From assembly GCA_016193065.1 (NCBI GenBank), contig JACPSX010000043.1, positions 3,600 through 16,908 on the forward strand: a stretch of DNA of 13,309 bases, in the 5' to 3' direction. Every line of letters starts with the position of its first letter. The first letter of the stretch is position 1. The DNA comes from Candidatus Tectimicrobiota bacterium. GTDB lineage: Bacteria > JACPSX01. The translations under genes were made by a program, and so were the position numbers. Below are positions 6,238-13,309 of this stretch, piece by piece. The notes under the pieces were generated by a model. That model was not told where the DNA came from, made no database searches, and saw only the letters and a list, made by a program, of their open reading frames with translations.

Positions 6238-7086
6238 ATGTGGAGAACGCTGGGCACTACTCTGGTTACCCTCTGGCTGATTTCCTTATTGCTCCCCCCG
6301 GAGACTGAAGCCCGGGCAGCTTCCTCCGACCCGGTAGCCCGGGGGAAATATATCTTTGCCGCCGCCGGAGGGTGCGCCTGTCATACCTCGCCCGCTTCTG
6401 AGGGAAAGCCGAACGCCGGGGGCAAGAAAATCACGGGGCCTTTCGGAACCGTCTACGCCTCCAATATCACTCCGGACATTGAGACAGGGATTGGCCGGTG
6501 GAGCCAGGAGGAAATCATCAATGCAATACGGCGGGGCGTGAGGCCAACGGGAGAAAAAATGTATCCGGTGATGCCTTATCAGTACTACAGTTTCATGGCC
6601 ATGGAGGATCTCAAGGCTCTCGTTGCCTACCTGATGACCTTCCCGCCAATCCGAAACCGGGTTCCAACGTCTCAACTCCGAGTTCAAGTCCCGAACCTTG
6701 CGGTCCCGGATCCCCCCCAGAAAGCGCCACGCTCAGGGATTGAGCGGGGTCGCTATCTAGTGGATGCCATCTCAGCCTGTGGAGATTGTCACACGGGAAA
6801 AACCCCCCGCCATCCCTATCTTGCCGGTACCCTCTCGGGTCCTGAAGACACCCCCGTCCCCAATATTACTCCCGACCCCAGCACGGGGATCAGCCGGTGG
6901 ACAAAGGCCCAGGTCGTCAAATACCTACGCACGGGCGAACGGCCGGATGGCCGCAGGGCCAATCGGATCATGATGGAAGTGATCCAGGGAACGTTGGTGG
7001 GTTACAAAGACATGACGAGGCAGGACTTGGAGGCTACCGCGGATTACTTACGATCTGTATACCCGGTCCGTTTTGCCCCCCAATAG
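6238..7086 (+). CDS. Dihaem cytochrome c, one site with CXCH
   Basis: A 282-residue protein with an N-terminal signal or anchor helix (about 4-20; possible cleavage after EARA). Two class I cytochrome c repeats follow, each with haem site, then NITPDxxTGIxRW, then a Met-containing region (VMPYQYYSFMAME; RIMMEVIQG). The second site is canonical, C181-G-D-C-H185. The first reads C46-A-C48-H49, with one residue between the cysteines. The repeat pattern resembles dihaem cytochromes related to membrane alcohol or sugar dehydrogenase cytochrome subunits, but no dehydrogenase is encoded here. The ATG follows AAGGAGG at 7 bases. It is the first gene of the respiratory operon, 18 bases before the flavoprotein. 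The likely role is periplasmic electron acceptor or donor for the Rieske/b complex, by inference from position. Confidence 0.9.
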   Translation: MWRTLGTTLVTLWLISLLLPPETEARAASSDPVARGKYIFAAAGGCACHTSPASEGKPNAGGKKITGPFGTVYASNITPDIETGIGRWSQEEIINAIRRGVRPTGEKMYPVMPYQYYSFMAMEDLKALVAYLMTFPPIRNRVPTSQLRVQVPNLAVPDPPQKAPRSGIERGRYLVDAISACGDCHTGKTPRHPYLAGTLSGPEDTPVPNITPDPSTGISRWTKAQVVKYLRTGERPDGRRANRIMMEVIQGTLVGYKDMTRQDLEATADYLRSVYPVRFAPQ

Positions 7087-7104
7087 GAGAAAAGAGAGGA
7101 ATTC

Positions 7105-9033
7105 GTGCCGGAAAAGGAGACAATCGCCAAACGGTTTCGGGCAAAGATTCGCGACCTGCGCTGGTTCAGGGAAAACATCCCATGCCTGGCAGCGTGCCCT
7201 GTGAAAACCGACGCGGGCAGGTACGTGCAGTTGATCGCCGAGGGTCGCTATGAGGATTCCTACCGGGTCGCCCGGGCGCCGAACCCGATTGCCTCCGTGT
7301 GCGGGCGCACCTGCGGGGCACCTTGCGAAGATGCCTGCCGGAGAGGGAAAATCGATGAACCCGTGGCCATCCGGCCACTCAAACGCTTTGTCACCGAGCG
7401 CTACGGACCTGAATCTCTGTACCCGCCCCCTTTTGAAGAGTTGTTCCCGCCGGAGGCGGATCTCGGCAGCGAAGTCGATTGGGGCGCTAGATCCCTCATG
7501 AAAAGAGGCGGCCCGGGTGCCTCTTCCCAAAAGGTTGCGGTGGTCGGGGCTGGGCCCGCGAGCCTGGCCTGTGCCCACGACCTGGCCCTCATGGGATACC
7601 AGGTGACAGTCTTCGAAGCCATGGACAAACCGGGGGGGATGATGCGCTATGGGATACCCGAGTACCGCCTCCCCCGGGAGATCATTGATCGCGAAGTTGG
7701 AGTCTTGGAATCCCTCGGCGTTGAGTTTCGCTACCGCACCCCCCTCACGGAGTCTTTTGGCATCGCAGACCTGCGGCGTCTAGGCTACAAGGCGATCTTT
7801 CTCGGTGTCGGAGCGGGCCGCGGCCGGGATCTCAAGATTATTGGGAACGACCTGGACGGCACCATCAAAGCAATTGACTTCCTCCTTAACATCAACCGCG
7901 GTTATCGGGTCACGGTGGGCAGAAAAGTCGTAGTTGTCGGAGGAGGCTTGGTAGCCCTTGATGCAGCCCGAACGGCCATCCGAGCCGCGGCAGGCAAAGT
8001 GGCTGAAGAAGAAGTCGGAGGAACCGCTTTTCGAGTGGCGCTGGATGCGGCCAGAGAGGCGGTGAGACGAGGGGCACTGGAAGTCACCGTGGCCAGCCTT
8101 GAATCTCTCGACGAGATGCCGGCCATGAAAACCGTGCAGGGCCGGGAAGAGATGGAAATCTCCCAGGGAGAGGGGATTCACTTTCTGCCCTCCTGGGGTC
8201 CCAGGCGGGTGATTGGAAAATCCGGAAAGGTGAGTGCTCTTGAACTCGTGCGCTGCACCCGGGTCTTTGACGAAAACGGACGGTTCAACCCCAGATTCGA
8301 TGAAAATGAAACCATGATGATTGAGACGGAAACATTGATCCTGGCCATCGGCCAAGCCCCCGATCTTTCCTTTTTGCGACCCGAGGATGGGATCAAAGTC
8401 AGCCCCGCGGGGACCATCGAGGTCAATCCTGAAACCATGGAAACCTCATGTCCCGGCATCTTCGCGGGGGGAGACGGGTCCTTTCCGCCCACCCTGTTGA
8501 TCACGGTGGCGGCTCATGGGAAACGGGCAGCTCTTTCCATTGATGCCTGCTTGAAGAGTCAGCTTCCTGCCAAGCTCGAACTAAAAACTACTGTGGAAGA
8601 GATCCCCACGGCCAGCCACCGCATGGCCCCGCACTACGAAACGATCCCAAGATACATCCCCACGCTCCCCCTGGAGCGCAGGACGGGAATTGCCGAGGTC
8701 GAACAGTGCTATTCGGAAAGCCAGGCCCGCACTCAGGCACAGCGCTGCCTCTATTGCCATATACACCCCATCTACGATAGTGACAAATGCGTCCTGTGCG
8801 GGCGCTGCGCCGATATCTGCCCCGAATACTGCATTACGTTCGCCCCATTCACGGCGCTGGAACTGGATGCCGACGAGTACCGCAGGGCCCTGGAAGGATG
8901 TGGAAGCGGCCCAGGCGTAGAGCTGACCGCATTCCTCTACGACGAGACCAAATGCATCCGTTGCGGTCTGTGCGCGATCCGTTGCCCTACCGGTGCAATT
9001 ACTATGGAGCGATTTAGTTTTCAGGAGGCCTAA
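7105..9033 (+). CDS. GltD/NfnB-like FAD/NAD(P) oxidoreductase with ferredoxin domains
   Basis: A cytoplasmic protein of 642 residues from a GTG start (GAGAGGA 5 bases upstream). The N-terminal Fer4_20-type domain binds Fe-S through C27, C31, C66, C70, C74 and C78 ([14 protein letters not shown]). The FAD Rossmann fold has VVGAGPAS at 146-153. The NAD(P) Rossmann fold has [10 protein letters not shown] near 277-286. The usual YRR after the second strand, which holds the NADPH phosphate in GltD-type enzymes, is replaced by ASLES (E333), hinting at NADH; this is inference. A 28-residue insertion repeats the helix VALDAARxA (283 and 311). A C-terminal 2x[4Fe-4S] ferredoxin uses C562/565/568/572 and C617/620/623/627. 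It stops one base before the Rieske ATG, so it is probably a subunit feeding or draining the cytochrome b complex. Confidence 0.93.
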   Translation: MPEKETIAKRFRAKIRDLRWFRENIPCLAACPVKTDAGRYVQLIAEGRYEDSYRVARAPNPIASVCGRTCGAPCEDACRRGKIDEPVAIRPLKRFVTERYGPESLYPPPFEELFPPEADLGSEVDWGARSLMKRGGPGASSQKVAVVGAGPASLACAHDLALMGYQVTVFEAMDKPGGMMRYGIPEYRLPREIIDREVGVLESLGVEFRYRTPLTESFGIADLRRLGYKAIFLGVGAGRGRDLKIIGNDLDGTIKAIDFLLNINRGYRVTVGRKVVVVGGGLVALDAARTAIRAAAGKVAEEEVGGTAFRVALDAAREAVRRGALEVTVASLESLDEMPAMKTVQGREEMEISQGEGIHFLPSWGPRRVIGKSGKVSALELVRCTRVFDENGRFNPRFDENETMMIETETLILAIGQAPDLSFLRPEDGIKVSPAGTIEVNPETMETSCPGIFAGGDGSFPPTLLITVAAHGKRAALSIDACLKSQLPAKLELKTTVEEIPTASHRMAPHYETIPRYIPTLPLERRTGIAEVEQCYSESQARTQAQRCLYCHIHPIYDSDKCVLCGRCADICPEYCITFAPFTALELDADEYRRALEGCGSGPGVELTAFLYDETKCIRCGLCAIRCPTGAITMERFSFQEA

Positions 9034-9034
9034 G

Positions 9035-9505
9035 ATGGTCACGATTGCGCGCCGCACAGTCCTGAAGGTGATCGGACAACTCTCCGTTTTTGGCGCCTTT
9101 TTGATCCAGATTGGAGGAGCCGTGAGGGCCTTTATCCCCAATGTCCTTTACGAGCCACCCAAGAAATTTAAAGTCGGCAAACCGGAAGACTACCCGGAGG
9201 GGGTTAATTTCGTCCCAGAGCATAGACTTTTCACTGTGCGCAGCGCCAACGAGTTTGGAATTATTTCTGCCGTTTGTACCCACCTGGGCTGCACGGTACG
9301 TTGGGAATCCAAGGTTCCGGAATTCGAATGTCCCTGTCACGGCAGCCACTTCAGGCCTGACGGGACGGTCATTTCCGGGCCCGCGCCCCGACCGCTCGCC
9401 TGGTTTGCCCTCTCCCTGTCTCCCGATGGATATCTCGTTGTAGATAGATCAGAGCAAGTGGCCAGTACCTACCGTTTTAGCCCACCGGCAAAGGAGAAAG
9501 CATGA
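9035..9505 (+). CDS. Rieske [2Fe-2S] protein of a cytochrome bc complex
   Basis: A 156-residue protein. An N-terminal RRTVLK segment, Tat-like, precedes the single membrane anchor (about 12-32). The cluster-binding loops are C81-T-H83-L-G-C86 and C99-P-C101-H102-G-S104-H105, complete for Rieske ligands and the loop disulfide, followed by the GPAPRPL loop. The position just after the second loop, usually Tyr in high-potential Rieske proteins, is Phe106, which suggests a lower potential suited to menaquinol; this is inference. The ATG at 9035 follows AGGAGG (9022-9027) at 7 bases and is preferred to an in-frame ATG at 8993, inside the flavoprotein gene. Its stop overlaps the cytochrome b start (ATGA). 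It passes electrons from quinol to periplasmic cytochrome c. Confidence 0.96.
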   Translation: MVTIARRTVLKVIGQLSVFGAFLIQIGGAVRAFIPNVLYEPPKKFKVGKPEDYPEGVNFVPEHRLFTVRSANEFGIISAVCTHLGCTVRWESKVPEFECPCHGSHFRPDGTVISGPAPRPLAWFALSLSPDGYLVVDRSEQVASTYRFSPPAKEKA

Positions 9506-10803
9506 AAACCCGGCTGCTCTCTCTGTGGAGGACTCTGACCTGGAGCTGGACGCCCATCAGTGAGCGCGAGGCGGGAGAGGCAGTGGTACGAAATTTCTGG
9601 ATCCACTGGTTTCCTGCCAAGGTAGCTGACCAAAGTTTCAGTTGGAGCTATTCCCTGTGGCTCGGGACCATTTCTCTGGTCCTGTTCTTTATTCTGACCG
9701 TGACCGGTTTTCTTCTGATGTTTTTCTACGTGCCCTCCGTGGAAAGGGCCTATTGGAGCATCAAGGACCTGGATTTTTCCGTGAGTTTTGGCTGGCTTCT
9801 ACGCAATCAGCACCGCTGGGCCGCTCACCTCATGGTGGCCACCGTTTTCCTCCACATGGCCCGGGTCTTTTTTACCTGTGCCTATCGGGGGAGGCGGGCC
9901 CTGAACTGGCAGGTCGGGATTACTCTGCTGCTTTCAACACTCCTCCTGTCCTTCACGGGCTATCTTCTTCCCTGGGATCAACTTGCCCTGTGGGCCATCA
10001 CGGTCGGGACAAACATTGCCAAAGAAGCCCCCCTGGTTGGAGATTGGATTTACTTTCTCTTGCTTGGCGGCAACGTGATCGGCCAGGAAACGCTGATCCG
10101 CTTCTACGTCTTCCACGTTTTTATCATTCCGGGGTTCGTTCTGCTGGCAGTCGCCTATCACATGTGGCGGATTCGCAAAGACGGCGGGCTGGCTGCGCTG
10201 GACCGCCTGGAGAGTAGCGCTGAAATCAAAGAAAAGGCTCCCGTACCCACGAAGACCTACTCCCTCTTCGGGCTGGCCAAGGGGACCTCGGTCCAGGTGA
10301 AAGGAGTAGACAAAATTGGAGAAGAGAATAGCCTTTTTGCGACCCCCCATCTGCTCCGCCGGATCATGCTTGTCTTTCTTGTGACTTTCACGGCAACTCT
10401 TCTCCTGGCCATCTTTTTCAACGCGCCTCTCGAGGAAGCAGCCAACCCTTCCGTCACGCCAAATCCCGCCAAGGCCCCCTGGTACTTCCTCTGGCTGCAA
10501 GAGCTGGTGGCCGACACGACCTTACACCTGGGAAAATATACGATCAGCGGCGGGCTCATTGGGGGCATCCTGATTCCGGGGCTGTTGTTATTGCTGGCGG
10601 CACTTTGGCCGTTTCTTGACAGGAGCTCTCCGCAAAGTTTGGGAGTCTGGTTTCCTCCCGAGCGGCGGACCCAGAACTGGATCTTCGCTGTCATCGTCAT
10701 CGCAATCATTCTTTTGATGTACATCGGTGTGGCCATGCGCGGACCCAACTGGAAAATCTACTGGCCTTGGCAAAATTGGCCCCAACTCCCGACACTCCTC
10801 TAG
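9502..10803 (+). CDS. Cytochrome b, fused b6/subunit IV type
   Basis: A 433-residue membrane protein. Residues 50-225 align well with cytochrome b6: four helices, [22 protein letters not shown], and RFYVFH. Haem ligands are H104/H118 (13 residues between) and H205/H220 (14 between, the b6f spacing rather than the 13 of bc1). After a polar linker (about 226-285), three more helices match subunit IV, with [10 protein letters not shown] at the place of the quinol-site PEWY motif. The b6f haem cn attachment Cys is replaced by W53, so that covalent haem is not expected. It forms the quinol-oxidising, transmembrane core of the complex with the Rieske protein before it and the pentahaem cytochrome after it. 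Confidence 0.96.
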   Translation: MKTRLLSLWRTLTWSWTPISEREAGEAVVRNFWIHWFPAKVADQSFSWSYSLWLGTISLVLFFILTVTGFLLMFFYVPSVERAYWSIKDLDFSVSFGWLLRNQHRWAAHLMVATVFLHMARVFFTCAYRGRRALNWQVGITLLLSTLLLSFTGYLLPWDQLALWAITVGTNIAKEAPLVGDWIYFLLLGGNVIGQETLIRFYVFHVFIIPGFVLLAVAYHMWRIRKDGGLAALDRLESSAEIKEKAPVPTKTYSLFGLAKGTSVQVKGVDKIGEENSLFATPHLLRRIMLVFLVTFTATLLLAIFFNAPLEEAANPSVTPNPAKAPWYFLWLQELVADTTLHLGKYTISGGLIGGILIPGLLLLLAALWPFLDRSSPQSLGVWFPPERRTQNWIFAVIVIAIILLMYIGVAMRGPNWKIYWPWQNWPQLPTLL

Positions 10804-10839
10804 GTGTCCGGGAATGCACACTCACTAAGAGGAAACCCC

Positions 10840-12051
10840 ATGAAACCATTGGACCGCTTTGCGAACCGGGATTTTGTATGGCTTTTTGCCATATCGATTC
10901 TCTTCTTCGCGCTGGTGGCAGCCGCAGTGGGTAGGGAGTATTCCACAGACTGGCGCGAGATCCAGACAAAGTACCGGAAGATGCTGGCGGCAAAAAAAGG
11001 GGAAACTGCTGTCAAGAACTTCCAAATCGATGCAAAGCAACTTTGGATTCCAAGATTGGGACGGGTCGATCGCTGTGTCGCATGTCACCTCTCTTATGAG
11101 GAGACGGCCTCTGTCCCCTCCGACCTTCCCGAACCGTTCAAACCACATCCCGCACTTGCTTATTTGGAACCCCATCGGTTCCCCAATTTTGGCTGCACGA
11201 CCTGTCACGGAGGTCAAGGCTTCGCCACCCGAACCCGGGATGCTCACGGGACGGTGGAACACTGGGAGGACCCGCTGATTACCCGAGAGCTGGCTCAGCG
11301 CTACGGGCTTACCCGGCGGGAGTTGATGGAGGCCAAATGCAACTCCTGTCACCGGCAGGATCCGGAGACCCGAGGGATGGACCTCATCAACATGGCCAAA
11401 CGTCAGATCTCGCAGAGAGGCTGCACTGGTTGTCATGCCATGGATGGGAAGGGCGGAAATGCAGGCCCCGATTTAACCTATGCGGGCGACAAAAATCCGG
11501 AACTCTTGGATTTCTCCAACGTAGAAGGGGAAAAGACTGCATTGAATTGGCACGTGCAACACTTCAAGGACCCTCAAAAGGTCGTCCCCGGCAGCATCAT
11601 GCCCAATTTGGGGATCCCTGACCGGGAAGCAAAAGCTTTGGCTCTCCTGATGATGAGCTGGAGAAAAGAGAATTTCTCTCCGGAATACGTCTCCAGGCCT
11701 CGCCCCGCGGCGGCAAAAGTCATACCTGCTGCGGCACAAGCACCTTTTCCGCCTCTGAATCCTCAAGCTTCGGAAGCCGCGAAACGGGGACGCGAGACTT
11801 TCCAGAACAAGGGCTGTCGGACCTGTCACTCGGTGGGCGGAGGCCGCATCATCGGCCCCGACCTGCTCGGCGTCTCCCGAAAACGGAGCAAGGAGTGGCT
11901 CAGGGCGTGGTTGGGGGATCCCGCTGCCTTTATTCGCTCCCATCCCGAGCTTAAGAGCTGGCCCGATGAGTTCGGGGGAGTTGTCATGCCGAATCAGAAC
12001 CTTTCCTCGGAGGAAATTTCGGCCCTGGTGGAATTTCTGGGGACCTTGTGA
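10840..12051 (+). CDS. Membrane-anchored pentahaem cytochrome c
   Basis: A 403-residue protein with one N-terminal membrane helix (about 12-31, FVWLFAISILFFALVAAAVG) that probably stays as an anchor. Five CXXCH sites start at residues 79, 119, 167, 195 and 326. The first three lie in a His-rich module (PHPALAYLEPH, DAHGTVEHW) with no obvious Met ligand, suggesting bis-His haems. The last two are class I cytochrome c domains with likely ligands in SIMPNLG and VVMPNQN. ATG 10840 follows AAGAGGAA at 5 bases; the upstream GTG 10804 is less likely. It sits 36 bases after cytochrome b and takes the place of cytochrome c1 or f in this complex, receiving electrons from the Rieske cluster. No covalent link to cytochrome b is present. 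Confidence 0.92.
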   Translation: MKPLDRFANRDFVWLFAISILFFALVAAAVGREYSTDWREIQTKYRKMLAAKKGETAVKNFQIDAKQLWIPRLGRVDRCVACHLSYEETASVPSDLPEPFKPHPALAYLEPHRFPNFGCTTCHGGQGFATRTRDAHGTVEHWEDPLITRELAQRYGLTRRELMEAKCNSCHRQDPETRGMDLINMAKRQISQRGCTGCHAMDGKGGNAGPDLTYAGDKNPELLDFSNVEGEKTALNWHVQHFKDPQKVVPGSIMPNLGIPDREAKALALLMMSWRKENFSPEYVSRPRPAAAKVIPAAAQAPFPPLNPQASEAAKRGRETFQNKGCRTCHSVGGGRIIGPDLLGVSRKRSKEWLRAWLGDPAAFIRSHPELKSWPDEFGGVVMPNQNLSSEEISALVEFLGTL

Positions 12052-12119
12052 AGAGAAGCGGGAAAACAAGGCCTCGTTAAGAAATGCTCAGGTTAAGATC
12101 CCGGAGGTTTCGATGCATC

Positions 12120-13309
12120 GTGAGTGACCCCGCTTTCCCAGAAAAAATCAGCCACAAGATCCGCCTCTACCTGATCGTCACATTCTCGGCCGTGGCGTTG
12201 ACCGGAGCCGTCTCGATTATCAGCACCCGCAACATCTTTCTCAGTTCCAAGAAGATCAACAGTCTTAACCAGCACATCAAAATCATGGACCAGTTTCATA
12301 TCCTCTTCCATCACCTCATTGACGAGCTCCATCGTGCCATCATCCTCAAGACACTCGATCGGCAGGAGCATATTCGCGATCTGGAACAAGAGCTCAAGGA
12401 ACAGCTCGTCCGCTACCGCGCCGAACACCTGGGGGAAATTCCGTCCCCGGAACAGACGCTTGAGATGACCCTGGTCGAGGAAATCCAGAGATCTACCGCC
12501 CAGCTTCTCAGTCTTTCCGGAAGCATCCAAAAGCTCATTGCCAAGAGACAGAAGATACCCAATGAGCAATTTGGTCTTCTCGACGGCATTGCGCACACGA
12601 TCCCCCCGGTAAATCAACAACTCAACGAACTTCACCTAAAAGAGATCCGGGGACTGATCCAAGAGAATACCTCCAGGATGGATATGATTTTCTGGATCTA
12701 CCTGGGATTCCTCGCATTTGGAACCGTTGCGACAGTCCTGGGGATTCGGAAATTCTCGACAGCCATCATTCATCCCCTCCAACTCCTGACATCGGCCACA
12801 GTTGAGGTCGGATCCGGAGCCCAGGGCAAAAGAATCGACGTTGCTTCCAAGGACGAATTCGGTCAACTCTCCCATTTTTTCAATGAAATGCTCGAAACAC
12901 TTGAAAACCGTGAACGTGAACTCAGAGCGTCTCAAAGGGATCTCGCCCGGCACGTGAGGGAACTCGAGGCCTTGCACCGAATCAACGTAGAAATTTCAGG
13001 CCTGCTCGATCTAGACCAGGTCTTGAAGCTGGTCGTTGAAAAAGCGCGTGAGTTGATGGGGACCGATCTAGCGTCTCTATGTACCCCCGCCGCAGATGGA
13101 AACGGATTCACCCCTCAGACGGTCAGCAGCCCGGAAAGATTATCCGGACTCTTCGAGGCCAACAGACGCTGCACGTTTCAGGAGAGCTCTCATTCCGATC
13201 TTCCGGGTCCGGAATGCGCAATCCCTCTGGAGTATCGTAGAGCTTACCTATCCGCTCCCTTGAAGCGAGGGGATCATATCGCCGGTGTCCTGTGCGTGGG
13301 CTGCAAGTC
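12120..13309 (+). CDS. NarX-like sensor histidine kinase, 3'-truncated by the window
   Basis: The frame is open to the window end, giving 396 residues from GTG 12120 and no catalytic domain yet. Membrane helices at about 14-34 and 190-211 bound a helical sensor domain with a His-rich first helix (FHILFHHLIDELH). HAMP (about 212-265) carries KDEFGQLSHFFNEM. The start of a GAF domain (EISGLLDLDQVL, VVEKARELM) holds Cys 321, 351, 366, 392 and 395. Layout and wording closely match the kinase at 3439, so the two are paralogues and a HisKA_3/HATPase end is expected beyond 13309. GTG 12120 has GGAGG 12 bases upstream; ATG 12084 is an in-frame alternative with poor ribosome binding. It begins 68 bases after the pentahaem gene with no visible terminator between, so it may belong to that operon. 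Confidence 0.88.
   Translation, partial: MSDPAFPEKISHKIRLYLIVTFSAVALTGAVSIISTRNIFLSSKKINSLNQHIKIMDQFHILFHHLIDELHRAIILKTLDRQEHIRDLEQELKEQLVRYRAEHLGEIPSPEQTLEMTLVEEIQRSTAQLLSLSGSIQKLIAKRQKIPNEQFGLLDGIAHTIPPVNQQLNELHLKEIRGLIQENTSRMDMIFWIYLGFLAFGTVATVLGIRKFSTAIIHPLQLLTSATVEVGSGAQGKRIDVASKDEFGQLSHFFNEMLETLENRERELRASQRDLARHVRELEALHRINVEISGLLDLDQVLKLVVEKARELMGTDLASLCTPAADGNGFTPQTVSSPERLSGLFEANRRCTFQESSHSDLPGPECAIPLEYRRAYLSAPLKRGDHIAGVLCVGCK

Noticed and set aside
8746-8760. CLYCH in the flavoprotein as a c-type haem site
   Set aside because: The protein has no signal peptide and is cytoplasmic; the motif lies just before ferredoxin clusters, so those Cys are more likely Fe-S or structural.
12093-12977. 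Two open frames on the - strand at the right end
   Set aside because: They lie opposite the second NarX-like kinase, whose helices, HAMP and GAF are clearly readable on the + strand.

Overview
The window reads as bacterial chromosome of an anaerobic or microaerophilic respiring Gram-negative. Supporting signs are many periplasmic c-type cytochromes, a Rieske/cytochrome b complex, a sigma-54-type activator with a -24/-12 promoter, and dense two-component systems. GC is moderately high and even throughout, with no sign of a mobile element. Gene style resembles Desulfobacterota, Nitrospirota or Methylomirabilota (NC10), but the taxon cannot be fixed from sequence reading alone. All coding genes are on the + strand except one small cytochrome gene.

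Bases 1-2506 hold the end of a membrane histidine kinase whose periplasmic part carries a CXXCH haem motif, overlapping an NtrC-type response regulator. Bases 2616-3080 (- strand) encode a small secreted monohaem cytochrome c. A 358-base divergent region follows. It holds a near-consensus sigma-54 promoter aimed at the cytochrome gene, a terminator-like hairpin in that leader, and a sigma-70-like promoter aimed at the next kinase. Bases 3439-6038 encode a NarX-like kinase (HAMP, cysteine-rich GAF, HisKA_3) and a NarL/FixJ-type regulator with a 4-base ATGA overlap.

Bases 6238-12051 form a tight five-gene respiratory operon: a dihaem cytochrome c, a GltD/NfnB-like FAD/NAD(P) oxidoreductase with ferredoxin domains, a Rieske protein, a fused b6/subunit-IV-type cytochrome b, and a membrane-anchored pentahaem cytochrome c. 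A second NarX-like kinase, paralogous to the first, starts 68 bases later and runs off the window.

The inferred picture is an alternative quinol:cytochrome c complex with a cytoplasmic NAD(P)H/flavin arm. Such a complex could couple quinol, cytochrome c and pyridine nucleotide pools, by bifurcation, confurcation or reverse electron flow. It is flanked by redox or anion-sensing two-component systems that probably control it. The most unusual details are the flavoprotein in the Rieske/b operon, an internal 28-residue helix duplication in that flavoprotein, a CXCH haem site in the dihaem cytochrome, and the sigma-54 leader with its internal terminator-like hairpin.
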